Below, piece by piece: positions 23,790 through 34,915 of a stretch of DNA of 64,000 bases. This stretch comes from Diphasiastrum complanatum (lineage: Eukaryota > Streptophyta > Lycopodiopsida > Lycopodiales > Lycopodiaceae). Position numbers and translations under genes: made by a program. Each line of letters begins with the position of its first letter. The first letter of the stretch is position 1. The notes beneath the pieces were generated by a model that did not search any database, was not told where the DNA came from, and was given only the letters and a program-made list of their open reading frames with translations. The stretch lies in the NCBI GenBank assembly GCA_029204225.1, contig CM055108.1:13267955-13331954 (forward strand). Direction: 5' to 3'.

Positions 23790-25877
23790 CTAGCTTGGTT
23801 CAATCATTGCTTTACTAATCACTCCAAGTGATGATCTGAACTTCATAAAAGGTGTCTTTTGAAGTGGTTTAGTAAGTAGATCAGCTACACATTCATTGCT
23901 TGGAACATGCTCCAAAGCAATCTCCTTGGCTTGCACCATTTCTCTCACAAAGTGATGGCATATCTCAATGTGCTTAGATCTTGCATGGAAGATTGGGTTA
24001 GATGCAAGGTGTTGGGCTGATATATTGTCATTGTAGATGATTGGTGCCTCCTCTGAATCCATGATCTTTAGTTCCACCAATAATCTCTTGATCCAAAGTA
24101 CCTCCTTTGTAGTGGTTGTCAAAGCTTTGTACTCGGCCTCGGTTGAAGATAGAGATATAGTTTCTTGCTTTTTTGAAAGCCATGAAACCACACCTTCTCC
24201 TATGAAAGTTGAATAGGCACTTGTTGATTTCCTATCCCTCTTGTCCCCTGCAAAATCTGAATCACTAAATGCATGAAGGTTAATCACATCTCCTCTATAT
24301 AGAATCCCAAAATCCAATGTACCCGAGATGTATCTTAGAATCCTCTTAGCCTTTTTCCAATGGATATTCAATGGATTTTGCATGGATTGGCTCAACCTAC
24401 ATACACTAAAGCTAAGATCTGGTCTAGTTATAGTGATCCACATTAAGGAACCTATAAGTTGACTAAACAAAGTGATGTCCATGAAGGATCTTTCATCATC
24501 TTCATTTGGCACTTTTACATCTTGCTCCATTGGTGTGTCAACACTTTTGCATACTTCCATCTTAAACTTCTTCAAAAGACGTTGAGCATAGTTTACTTGA
24601 CTTATAAAGATAAAATCAGACCCTCTAAGTACTTCTATGCCTAAGATGAAGTGAAGACACCCTAGATCTACCATCTTGAACTCTAAGGATAGATCTATCT
24701 TGATTTTTTTAATACCATCAACACTATTTCCACTAATGATGATGTCATCTACATAAATGAGTAAAAGTACAATACCAACATCATCAAACTTAATGTAAAG
24801 AGTGGGATCATATTCACTTTGAACAAAAGAAAGTGAAATAAGATAGCAATGTAGTCTTGAATTCCAAGATCTCGAGGCTTGCTTCAAGCCATAGATGCTT
24901 CTTTGGAGATGGCATACTTTGTTCTCCATTCCATGCTTGATGAACCCTTGTGGCTGCTCCATATAGATATCCTCTTCCAAAAAACCATTCAAGAAAGCAT
25001 TAGAGACATCCATTTGACATAGAATCCATCCAAAATGTGATGCAAGTGCAATGATTAGTCTTATTGTGACCATCTTGGCCACGGGTGCAAAAGTTTCCTC
25101 ATAGTCTATCCCTCTCTCTTGAGCATAACCTTTTGCAACTAATCTTGCTTTATGTTTGTTAACACTCCCATTTGCATTCAACTTAAGCTTGAAGACCCAC
25201 TTGCATCCTATTACATTCCTTTGAGGTCTCTCAACAAGCAACCAAGTTTTATTCTCAATCAAGGCATCATACTCATTCAACATAGCTTTATACCATTCTT
25301 TGGAGTTCAATGCATCTTCAACATTAGACGGTTCTTCAAAACTAGATAAAGCATAAGAAGTGGATGAGATACCCTCAACTTGTTGTCCTTTGCCTTGATA
25401 TGTGAGCCTTGATGGCTCCACTTTTGCCCTTGAAGATCTCCTTGGTGTGATAGGTGGGTTTGGTGCTTGCTCCTCCATGAGCTCCTCCTCAAAACCAAGA
25501 TCTTGCTCCTCGGCCATCTTCTTCTTGATTGTTGGAGCACTTGAGCCTTCTTCAAGCATATGCATATGATGTTCATCAAAGATGACATCCCTTGAAGCAA
25601 CAAATTTGTTCAAGGATGGGAGATAGACTTTGTAGCCCTTGCTTGAGCTTGCATATCCAAGCATGATCCCTCTTGTGGAAGATGGATCCTCCTTGGTTCT
25701 TGTTTCCAATGGCACATGCACATAACATATACACCCAAAAACTTTCAAGTGATTAAGATTGGGTTTCTTTCCATACAACATCTCATAAGGAGTTTTGCCT
25801 TCAATTGCTTTGCAAGACACCCTATTCATCAAGTAGTTTGCACATACAAGAGACTCACCCCAAAAGGATTTGGGCAA
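23790..25877 (-). pseudogene. Element A Pol: integrase C-terminus, RT, RNase H
   Basis: An open frame of about 695 codons begins within integrase (LPKSFWGESLVCANYL) with no natural ATG, because the 319-bp upstream deletion shifts the frame. Domains in order are the integrase C-terminal part (NHLKVFGCICYVH, RDVIFDE), a proline/serine linker, and RT with WVFKLK, DVSNAFLNG, QMDVSNAF, SIYGLKQASRSW and IYVDDIIISG (active site). RNase H follows with FSDSDFAGD, SLSSTEAEYKAL and RSKHIEICHHFVRE, then a C-terminal VADLLTKPL. RT and RNase H look undamaged. RT copies element RNA into cDNA in virus-like particles in the cytoplasm. As a unit it is broken, since it is no longer in frame with Gag. Confidence 0.95.
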
Positions 25878-25891
25878 ACAAGCATCTAATC

Positions 25892-27439
25892 TTAAAGCCT
25901 TAGAACATTCACATAATGTTCTATTCCTTCTTTCAGCAACTTTGTGATGGAGTTAGGAAACACCTTCTTATGTGCCTTGGATAAGGCACAAGCTTCACAA
26001 ACCTTGTCTTCCTTCCCAATAGACCTTGGTAGGCCTAAAGAATACTCCTCCTTGATTATAGCCTCCATGGAACCCGAGTTGACATGTCCAAGTCTTTTGT
26101 GCCATAAAGTAAAGGTAGATATCTTGCTCTTCTCGGCCAACATGACAACATTAGTATCCACAAATGCATCCAGCTTATAAAGTTTGCCAAGTCTAGTGCC
26201 CTTAGCCACTATCTTACCCTTCTTCTTGATGAAACATTCATTTGAAGCAAAGTCAACATTGAAACCATTGTCTACCATTTGGCCAACACTTAGTAGATTC
26301 TTTGTTATTGTAGGAATGTACAAAACACCTTCTATGTTGATCTTTTTGGAAGATCCTAAGCAAAGGGGAATGCTACCAACTCCTTCAATCTTACAAGCTT
26401 CATCATTTGCTGTATAGATAGACTTTATAGGTCCATCATAAGATAAGAGAGAAGAGAAAAACTCCCTTTTACTAGTCATGTGTGAACTAGCACCCGAGTC
26501 AATCCACCAAGGATCTTCTCCTTTGAAGCTTGTTGAAGAAAATATGGACATCATGAGAGAGTCCTCATGTGAACTCTCCTCCTCCTCCTCTTTGCTCATG
26601 TTGGCTTGGCTTTGATCTTGCTTCCTCTTGAAGCATTCTGAGGCATAATGCCCCATCTTGCTACAATAGTAGCACTTCACCTTTGATTTGTCCTTCTTGA
26701 CTTTGGTGGTTGATGGAGATGCTTTTGAGGGTCCTTCTTGATCCTCAAGCTTTGTAGACTTCTTGAATGTTGATCCTTTGCCTTTGGACTTGCCTTTGCC
26801 TTTGGTGAAGAGAGCTTGGTCATCTCCACCTTGGATGGAAAGCCTATCCATCCTCTCTTGCATTTGGCTCCTTCTTGATTCCTCGGCCATGAGTGTGCCT
26901 TGAAGTTCTTCAAGTATGGGTAGCTTACCCATATTTGCATATCCCTGAACCAAATTGTCAAATTCAAAGCTTAGTCTATTCAATATGAGTTGAACAAGCT
27001 CTTCATCCTTGATAGGGTCACCTATAAAGGCTAGCTCTTTGTTCAATTCCTTTACTCTTAGGACAAAAGTATGTGCACTCTCTCCTTTCTTTTGATAGCT
27101 TCTATAGATTTGATTCTTCAAAGCTAACATTCTAGTTTGGTTCTTGGATTCGTAGACCTTTTGCAAAGTCTCCCAAGCATCTTGAGCTGAAGTGCAATCT
27201 CCTACCTCTCTTAAGAGTTCATTTGCAACATTCATTTTTATGCAATGTAGTGCAACATTACACCTCTTGATGTATTTGGCTTTTTCTTGAGGATGACTAG
27301 GTTCACCCTCCTTACCATTTACAATTTCCATCAGATCTTGCATGATCATGATAGATTCCATTCTAACTTTCCACATGGAATAGTTAGTTTTGTTGAGCCT
27401 TTCATTAGTATCCAAAAGATATGCATTTATAGATGCCAT
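25892..27439 (-). pseudogene. Element A Gag, protease and integrase N-terminus
   Basis: A 515-codon open frame from the ATG at 27439. Gag starts ASINAYLLDTNERLN; the zinc knuckle CYYCSKMGHYASEC lies near residue 256, the protease WWIDSGASSHM near residue 312, and the pre-integrase HHCC module (WHKRLGHVN...CEACALSKAHKK) near 450-490. It then shifts frame at the deletion junction after SITK, ending in a short junk tail. The deletion removes both catalytic aspartates of integrase and puts the catalytic glutamate out of frame. Gag and protease appear intact. Confidence 0.95.
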
Positions 27440-28238
27440 CTAGTCTCCTAATCAAGGACTTGACACAAATGAAGGTTACTTCTATTGATTTGATTGAAGG
27501 TCTACCTTATCCCACTTCTTAGGGACCTGAAAATATCAGTAATAGACTTCCTATAAAGATCTAAGAATGATCTCTAACAAGATCAAATCATAGAATACTA
27601 GAAACAATGCACTTGCTTGATTGAAGTAGACAATACTAGTAGAATTGCCCCTCTTTCTATAAAGAACATTAAAGCTTCCAAATGATCTGATCAAGAGTGA
27701 ATTTCAGCAACCTAATACACTTCCAAAATCACTTGTAAAAGATCTAAATGGAACTTAATGAGGATGCAACACAATCTACTATCCAATCACAAGCAAAAAA
27801 TGATCAAAATTGATGAAAAATTGATCTAATTTGGTGCATAAGTCAAGCAATGGTTGGACTGAACCTAAATCACTTTAGGAGGTGTCTACTACACCTTAGA
27901 ACAGCCTTGAAGAGTCCCCAAAACTCTGATCTTCCCTCTCCTTGAATGCTAGAAAGCCTCCTCTATGAAATCACCTCCAAAACTCGCTTAGAAATCAATG
28001 CTTGGAGCAAGCAAAACTTACTATCTTGGTAATGTGAATTGAATTCAACTTTGCCTCTGGTTTTAGACACCTAAACACCTGAAAATGAAGTCACACAACA
28101 CCAATCTCCAATGTATTTAACTCACTTTGAGTTCTAGAATCAATACTAGATGCTAAGATCCAATCTACACAAGATTTAGATCAAAAATTGTGATCAAATT
28201 GAATGAAAACCAAGGATTTAGCTCATTTCAGCCTTTAG
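27440..28238 (-). other. Untranslated leader of A
   Basis: About 800 bp between the primer site and the gag ATG; nearly identical to the leaders of B (57995-58793) and C (36655-37453). It presumably carries the packaging signal. No upstream ORF of note. Confidence 0.85.
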
Positions 28239-28250
28239 GCTCTGATACCA
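28239..28250 (-). promoter_or_regulatory. Primer-binding site of A
   Basis: GCTCTGATACCA, reverse complement of TGGTATCAGAGC, abuts the LTR; complementary to the initiator Met tRNA 3' end. Confidence 0.95.
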
Positions 28251-28932
28251 TGTAAAAATTACAGCAAATAAGGACCCTAAAACACTTGAAATGATGAGGG
28301 AAACAATAGATTATGATCTCATAAGATTAGCACAAGTTGAACCATCAAAATCCATCAAAAATCTATGCTTGAACCTCACTAAATGGCCCAAATCCTTGAA
28401 GAAGGCTTCACACGTGTGAAAGTACGGCCTCCCACAGTCTGAGTACTGTACACCAGACCTACATTCAATCCTATAATCATTAGTAATCACAAGTACTCAA
28501 ACAATTATGAACATAGAGAGCAATTGCACCATTATGAGAGAAAAATCATGAAATTGCTTGATTGATTTTGGTGAGTTATCATCACCTATATATACATGAT
28601 CCATCACGGTTTTGGGCAGGTATGAGTAGCCCTAAACCTATCCCTAATGCTAATTTTGGTGGATCTTTCATCCCTACCAGGTTAGGGTTGGAATATTGGA
28701 GATCCCTCAACAATGCAAAAATTACCAAAAATAGCTCCTATTTTTTCTCCCTTGTATCTAAGCATAATTTGGACTCATTCCAAAGGTTCTAACACTTAGG
28801 TCTACTTGAGAACATCCTTATGAATGGAATCCTATGCTATTTGGCACGTGTGACAAGCCACATCATGACCATCTAACTATTTACAAGTCATATGACCAAA
28901 ACTAGTCAAGCTAGAATTGTGAATTTTTAACA
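28251..28932 (-). repeat. 5' LTR of element A (family 1)
   Basis: 682 bp; contains the promoter box TATATATA, a palindrome TTCACACGTGTGAA (core at 28409-28418) and a second CACGTGTG in U3. Confidence 0.97.
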
Positions 28933-28937
28933 TCTTT

Positions 28938-29596
28938 GAAAAGTGTTTGGATCAAATTGGATTCAAATTGAATTTTCAAATCTGAAAAGTGATAGTAAGA
29001 AATTATGGTATTCTGCACGTGTGAAAATCAGAGATTTTTAGTCCCTTCTATTTCCTTGCTACTTGATCCAAAGATAGTGGTGTTATAGCTTGATGGAAAG
29101 TTATGAAGTGTACTTTCCATAGAAATTGATACCAAATCAATCTGATGTGTCTATCAAGAGTTATAAGCTCTTAAAGAGGGTAGGGAGAGGTCCAAAATCT
29201 GAGTGACCACTTTTTGAGTTGATTCAACCTTGCTTTGTTCTGAATCCATTGTTTTGAGCATCCTACACAAGAAACTGAAGATCAAGACTAAGTTTGAAGT
29301 TAATTGAACACCTTTGAGCCTTTTGAGTATCATTAGTGTTTTCTTTTGAAGCATTTCACACGTGCCAAAAGTAGGATTCAAACTTGTCAAAGTGCCTTAA
29401 ACCATTTTGAGTGTCTGATCTAGATAATCTTTTTTTGTGGAATATTTGAGAGCCATCTCAAATACAGTTGCAAGTTTTTCACATAGGAAGGTAGCACATC
29501 CTTGAAAATACCTATAGTGAAAGAGAGCAACAACATTAAGTCTGATTGGAACAAGCTCAAACATTTTGTTGTCCAATAACTAAGAAGTCTTCATAT
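28938..29596 (+). other. Leader of element E continuing after the A insertion
   Basis: Non-coding; begins with the right TCTTT duplication of A and ends at the E gag ATG. It contains two CACGTG cores (29018, 29353) in GCACGTGTGAA and TCACACGTGCC contexts. Confidence 0.7.
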
Positions 29597-29816
29597 AATG
29601 GCACCTTTAAGAGGATATCTCCTAGAAGCAAATGAAAGACTAAATACTTCTAATTACTCAATTTGGAAGTTTAGAATGGAGTCTATTTTAATAATCTAGG
29701 ATGTTATGGACATTGTGCTTGGTATTGAGGAGGAGCCTCAAGCACAGCTTGAAATACCAAAGTACATGAAGAGAGCTAGAATGGCTCTACATTTCATTAA
29801 GATGAATGTATTTGAG
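29597..29816 (+). pseudogene. Element E gag N-terminal piece
   Basis: ATG at 29597 encodes a Gag N terminus with GYLLEANERLN and NYSIWKFRMES, followed by an in-frame TAG near 29698, then KYMKRARMALHFIKMNV. It is interrupted by D, whose left duplication AGAGA lies at 29817-29821. The continuation is at 34916 after a small frame change. Confidence 0.88.
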
Positions 29817-29821
29817 AGAGA

Positions 29822-29987
29822 TGTGAAAGATTCAACTAGTTTCATCACATTTTGCAATATTTCCATATTTGGCATATTGAGGCAAAACTTGTTTTAGACT
29901 TAGAGGTTGACTTTTCAAAGTTCATTAGTCTAAATTTCATTTGAATAAACACTTCTTGAAAGTGTGGGAAAGATAGAATGCGAGTTT
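29822..29987 (+). repeat. Truncated 5' LTR of D
   Basis: Matches the first 167 bp of the 3' LTR with one base missing, then breaks off at GCGAGTTT; about 490 bp with the promoter, U5 and primer site are gone. Confidence 0.93.
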
Positions 29988-30143
29988 CCATGATTCTATG
30001 TGTTGATTTGCTTGGATAAGTGCTAGAAGAGAATTTGTGAGATAGTTTCAAATCTTGGTGATTTCTTTTGGAAGCATTTGTTGTTGCAAAGGAGTGCTTT
30101 GTGCATTGAAACAGGTTGAAAGAGAAAATCAGGTCATTGCTAC

Positions 30144-32604
30144 ATGGCAACCTCAATTGGAGTCATGTTGGAAGCCAATGATAGGCTTACCTCAAGTAAC
30201 TATTCATTATGGAAAGTGAGGATGGAGTCACTTCTTGAGATGAATGATGTTTTGGATATTGTTGTAGGTTTGGAGGAGAGACCAGCAACACAACAAGATC
30301 AATTGAGGTATGAGAAGAGGGCCAAGAAGGCTCTACACATGATAAAGATGAATGTTATTAATGAACTTCTCAAGGAAGTTGGTAAGTGCACATCATATTT
30401 GGAAGCTTGGAATTCATTGAAGAAGCTTTATGAATCCAAGTCTACTTCTAGAGTGTTGACTCTAAGAAGGCAAATCTTTTCTTGTTTGCAAAAGAATGAA
30501 GAAAGTCCAAGTACTTTTGTTTTGAGAATGAAAGCATTGAATGATGAGTTAGCTTGCATAGATGAAAGCATTAAGGAAGGAGAGCTTATTCAAGTGATTC
30601 TTAATGGCTTGTTGGATGCTCATGCTAACATTGTTCAAAGTATTGCTATTCAAAAGACTTTGCCAAGTTTGATGGATCTTCAAGAGATCTTGATCAATGA
30701 GGAATATAGGCTTCAAGCAAGAGGTGGATCTACATCGACACTTCAAGAGGATGCTATGTTCACAAAGGGCAAATTCAAGGGCAAAACCAAAAGCAAGTGG
30801 TCTAAAGGGCAAGATCAAGTGGATGCTTCTTCAAGTGGCAAAAAGAAGGATAGATCAAAGCTCAAGTGCTTTTATTGTGGCATCAAAGGACACTTTGCAA
30901 GTGAGTGCTACAAGCAGAAGAGAGATCAAGGAGACAAGCAAGGTATCTTACTCTTGATGAGGATGGTTTGGATGTGCAAGATGCAAATGATGATGCTTTT
31001 GTGATGTCTTCATGTATGCTTGCTAATGAAGGAGATCTAGATCCTTGGTGGATTGATAGTGGAGCAAGTTCACACATGACCTTTCACAAAGAGTACTTCA
31101 CTTCTTTGTTGGCATATGGAGATGACAAGAGGGTGATCTACACGGCCAATGATGGTGAGTATGCAATCAAAGGGATTGGCACAATTCCTATTTCTCTCTC
31201 TACAAATAGGAATGTCCATTTGGAGGATGTCTTGTTTATTCCATCTATTACCAAAAGTTTGCCTAGTGTGAGTCAAATGCTAAGCAAGGGCCTCAAGGTG
31301 GAGTTTGATGGAGATGCTTGTTTGATCAAAAGGAAGGATGTCTTGATTGGAAAAGGTAAAAGGCAAGGGAAGTTGTTCAAACTTGATGCTTGTGTTATTG
31401 CTAACCAAGTTGGATGTGTTGCAAGGGAGCAAATTTCTATTCAAGAGGTTTGGCACAAAAGGATGGGAGGTAATGGCAAGGAAGAAGGTTGTGATTGGTC
31501 TTCCAAGTTCCTTAAGTAATGACAAGCATGTTTGTGAGTCTTGTGCTTTATCTAAGTCACATAGACTACCTTATACTAGATCTATTTCTAGATCTACAAA
31601 GCCTTTTCAACTTGTACATTCGGATATTCATGGATTTACTACAATTAGCAATAGTGGAGCTAAGATGTATGTAATATTCATTGATGATTTTAGTAGATTT
31701 TGTTGGATTTATCTACTAAAGAGCAAGGATGAAGTGTATGATGTCTTTGTCAAGTTCAAGAATGCAAGGGAGAACCAATTCTCCACAAAGATCAAGTGCT
31801 TGAGAGGTGACAATGGTGGTGAGTACATATCTAACAAGTTCAAGGCCTTTTGTGATGAGCATGGGATCAAGAGGGAGTATACAACATCAAGGACTCCACA
31901 ACAAAATGGAGTGGCTGAAAGGAAGAATAGGACTTTATGTGAAAGTGCTAAAGCTATGAGGTCAAGTGCTAATCTTGACAAACCATTTTGGGATCAAGCT
32001 TTGTTGTGTGCCAATTTCTTGTGCAATAGGTGGCCGAGTGCTATTTTGGATGGAAGGACACCTTTTGAGATGCTATTCAAGAGGAGGCCGAGTGTCAAAT
32101 TTCTAAGAACCTTTGGATGCACATGCTATGTCAACATCACTCTTGATGATAGGACCAAGGAGGATCCATCTTCAAGAAGAGGTATTTTTGTTGGATATAG
32201 TGAGGTGAGTAAAGCCTACAAGGTTTACATTCCTTCTACTAACAAAGTGTTTGTTGGTAGAGATGTCATTTTTGATGAGGGAAACATTCCAAAGGTGTCT
32301 TCAAGCATTATTGATGGTAAAGTAGATGGTTCTAGCATTCTTGATGTTGATGAGAAGGATCCTACTTTGGTTGGTGGTGATGATGGACCTTCATCAAGTC
32401 AAAAGCCAAGGAGAACGTCAACAGAAAGACAAGTACCTTCAAGGCTCACATATGATCAAAAGGGTAAGCAAGTAGTTTCTGGAAATTATGTTGCTTTCCT
32501 AACCTCTTTAGATGATCCTACAAGTGTAGATCAAGCAAGGAAAGAAGAGGAGTGGATCCAAGCAATGGATCTTGAGTATCGATCTCTTATAAAGAGTGGA
32601 ACAT
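30144..32604 (+). pseudogene. Element D Gag-protease-integrase
   Basis: Gag begins at ATG 30144 with ATSIGVMLEANDRLTSSNYS. The zinc knuckle CFYCGIKGHFASEC is near 30868-30910, protease WWIDSGASSHM near 31050, and the HHCC module is broken by a shift near 31465. The integrase core retains all three acidic residues: Asp in HSDIHG (31623-31625), Asp in GDNGGEY (31809-31811) and Glu in GVAERKN (31917-31919), a D,D35E spacing. It ends with the linker and the first RT residues (EEWIQAMDLEYRSLIKSGT), then continues in the same frame into the X segment. Two frameshifts upstream make it nonfunctional as found. Confidence 0.93.
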
Positions 32605-33672
32605 CTTTTGGAGGATCTTCTTGTGTACATGGAGCTATGCAAGTGGATGGATGTTATCTTGCTGTAAAATCAAGTAATGGATCTGGAAAATAAAGTTTGA
32701 TCAATGACTTTGATGATCAAGTTGAAGATCAAGAAATTGATCTCAAAGCACTTCAACTAGTCAAAAGAGAAGTTGGCAATTTGGAGCTAGTCAAGAGCAT
32801 CAAAGTAGAGGTAATTGGCAAAGGTGTTATGGATCTGTTTTTGCAGCATATTGAAGACTCAAGTAAGGTCAAAGGAGCAGCAAGGAAGTGTTGTTCAAGT
32901 TTACTTTACTTGTTCTATCTCATGTTTGAGCAATTTCATGTGGATGTGTGCAAATTGTCAAGATATGGTAAAACTAGCTACATTGGTGAGCATTGTTTTG
33001 ATGTTGGATTTGTACTAGCATTCTTGGCTAATTTTGCTGATGGAAATGAAGCTATTGGAGGTTCATTATGTCACTCATCCATGGCTAAGTTCTCAAGTGT
33101 TGAGCTACTTGGTGCCAATACTTGGAGATTGTCAATTTTTGGTGAATTCATGGTCATTTTCTTGTGTCAAGTAGATCTTGAAGATGGACTAGTGCAAAAT
33201 ACTTGGTTTATGGAGTCATGTGGTGCTGGATTTGCATCATTAATGTACTCACCTACTCATGCATTTCCAAAGTTTGATGGTTTCTTGTGGCAAGATGAAG
33301 ATGGAGGCTCATTCATGGAGTATCATGGTGGATACAAGGCAACAAAGGTCAAAGAAGGAGGAGACATGCAAGCAAAAGTTGATCACTCAAATTTATTGTT
33401 TGTTTGCTGTATTTTTCCAGAGAGTTCAGAGTTGGAAGCATGGTGGAATCATTTCATTTACATTCTAATTGATTCTTCATGTTCTAGTCACATTTTTACA
33501 TGTAAAATTGATGTAAGAAATAGTGAAGCATCCCAAGTGGACACTATTCTCTATATCAATTATGGTTGTTTCTATTTTGAGCATTACATGATCATTGAAA
33601 GGAGATCTATTCTTAGAAAGAAGATCATTCTTATGATGGATCAAATTTCTATTGGCTAAAACTATGCTAGGA
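32605..33672 (+). pseudogene. Captured 'X' segment replacing RT in element D
   Basis: From SFGGSSC on, the frame leaves RT and encodes about 350 residues unlike any copia domain, in frame with integrase apart from one TAA at 32691 (the inverted copy has CAA there). The open frame after the stop runs to 33659 (first ATG 32829, 276 codons). Visible features are an acidic DQVEDQEIDLK stretch, LELVK, FHVDVCKLSRYG, WRLSIFGEFMVIFLCQVDLE, a Trp-rich ELEAWWNHF and DVRNSEASQVDTILYIN. There are no knuckles, no obvious membrane helix and no catalytic motif that I recognise. RNase H resumes after it in another frame. It could be a captured host transcript fragment or an ancestral element-specific ORF. 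Confidence 0.65.
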
Positions 33673-34251
33673 GCATTGGAAGCTAGGAAAGCGAGTTTTG
33701 AGGTACATCATTGGAGCTCGAGATTTTGGCATATTGTATGAGGGATCATCACCTAATCTTTTTGGATTTCAGATTCGGACTATGCTGGAGATCTAATGGA
33801 TAGGAAATCCATTAGCTCTTATTGTATTTTCATAGGTGATGGAGCTATATCATGGATGTCAAAGAAACAAGCCACTATCTCATTGTCATCTAGTGAGGCC
33901 GAGTACCAAGCTCTTACACATTGCACAAATGAGATGGCATGGATCAAAAGGATGATCAAGGATCTTCACTTGCTGGATTTTTCAGAGAGCCCAATCATCT
34001 TTTGTGACAATCAATCAGCCCAAAGAATGGCATCCAATCCTATCTTTCATGCTAGGAGCAACCATATTGAGATACAATATCATTTTGTGAGGGAGCGAGT
34101 CATTGCAAAGGAGGTGGAGCTTCAACATTGTCTTCAAAGGAATGTGTAGCTGATATCTTCACCAAAGCATTGGGAAAAGACTTGTTCATGAAGCATAGGA
34201 CCTCACTTGGAGTATTATCAAAGTCTATGCTAAAACTAGTTGAAGAGGAAG
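33673..34251 (+). pseudogene. Element D RNase H and polypurine tract
   Basis: Begins with RVLRYI, SDSDYAGD (one shift near 33770), then DRKSISSYCIFIGDGAISWMSKKQ, SLSSSEAEYQAL, DNQSAQRMASNPIFHARSNHIEIQYHFVRE; a shift near 34137 precedes VADIFTKAL. The last codons end within the 3' LTR. The purine tract TGAAGAGGAAG lies at 34241-34251. This is RNase H without its RT partner. Confidence 0.92.
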
Positions 34252-34910
34252 TGTGAAAGATTCAACTAGTTTCATCACATTTTGCAATATTTCCATATTT
34301 GGCATATTGAGGCCAAAACTTGTTTTAGACTTAGAGGTTGACTTTTCAAAGTTCATTAGTCTAAATTTCATTTGAATAAACACTTTTTGAAAGTGTGGGA
34401 AAGATAGAATGCGAGTTTGAGTAGATTCAATTTGAATAAGTTGGGTACATTGAATCTAGACCCAAAATTGGTAGGGTTAGCATTTTGGTGGGAAAGCCAA
34501 GTGGCCAAATAGGGTTTGGACCTTCTATAAAAGGATGTAACTCATGGAGAGAGTCATCTTCTCTCTTCTCTATCTCATTTCAAGCTTATACATGGTTCTC
34601 TTGGGTTCTACTATCCATTGGTGCACTATCTTGGTGATTGCTTGCAATTCTATGTGTAGAATGATCTATATTTGCTATTTTTGGATCCACACGTGTGAAA
34701 TACAGTAGCTTGCTGGTTTTGTACGGAAAGCAACAGTACATAATCATTTCATTCAAGTTTGATCAAGTTCTATTAGTGTTTGCATCTCAAATTGTGTGTA
34801 GATGCTGATTGGTGAAATTGGTGAAATTGGTGAAATTGGTAGTTTGATTTCTCTTTCTGACCAAAGATCATTCAAGTAGATTGGATCTTAAGGATCTGAA
34901 ATCTTTCACA
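34252..34910 (+). repeat. 3' LTR of D (family 2)
   Basis: 659 bp, TGTGAAAGATTC...AAATCTTTCACA. It contains TATAAAA at 34526-34532, a short CT tract just downstream, CACACGTGTG at 34688-34697, and a tandem triplication of a GGTGAAATT unit near 34815. Confidence 0.95.
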
Positions 34911-34915
34911 AGAGA

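Larger units (their letters stand above)
23104..28932 (-). mobile_element. Element A: family-1 copia element, integrase core deleted
   Basis: 5829 bp, flanked by TCTTT (23099-23103 and 28933-28937), inserted into the leader of E in opposite orientation. The two LTRs differ at one base plus a 10-bp deletion (in the left LTR, between AGTA direct repeats), so insertion is recent. It keeps a primer site, polypurine tract, Gag, protease, RT and RNase H, but lacks 319 bp of the integrase core compared with B. Confidence 0.97.
29822..34910 (+). mobile_element. Element D: family-2 copia element with RT replaced by an unknown segment
   Basis: Flanked by AGAGA (29817-29821 and 34911-34915), inserted in E gag. 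Order: truncated 5' LTR (166 bp), leader, gag, protease, integrase, X segment in place of RT, RNase H, polypurine tract, complete 3' LTR (659 bp). The primer site and most of the 5' LTR are deleted, so this copy cannot be transcribed or primed normally. Frameshifts lie near 30945 and 31465. Confidence 0.93.

Noticed and set aside
26184-26972. Several 60-100-codon ORFs opposite or out of frame to the Gag-Pol frames of A, B and C
   Set aside because: They recur in each copy only because the coding strand is conserved; they are shadows of the real frames.
28562-28792. A 74-76-codon ORF repeated almost unchanged at 23405, 28562, 36101, 40603, 53641 and 59117
   Set aside because: All six lie in family-1 LTRs, antisense to the element. 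Their similarity follows from LTR identity, they cross the promoter region, and there is no independent sign of translation.
32829-33659. Calling the X open frame a functional gene with a named role (envelope-like protein, for instance)
   Set aside because: No signal peptide, membrane helix or known motif is visible, other copies are broken, and differences between copies do not favour silent sites. It is reported as unknown.
34800-34850. Tandem GGTGAAATT units as a possible CRISPR or satellite
   Set aside because: Only three adjacent copies without spacers inside an LTR; a small tandem slip.
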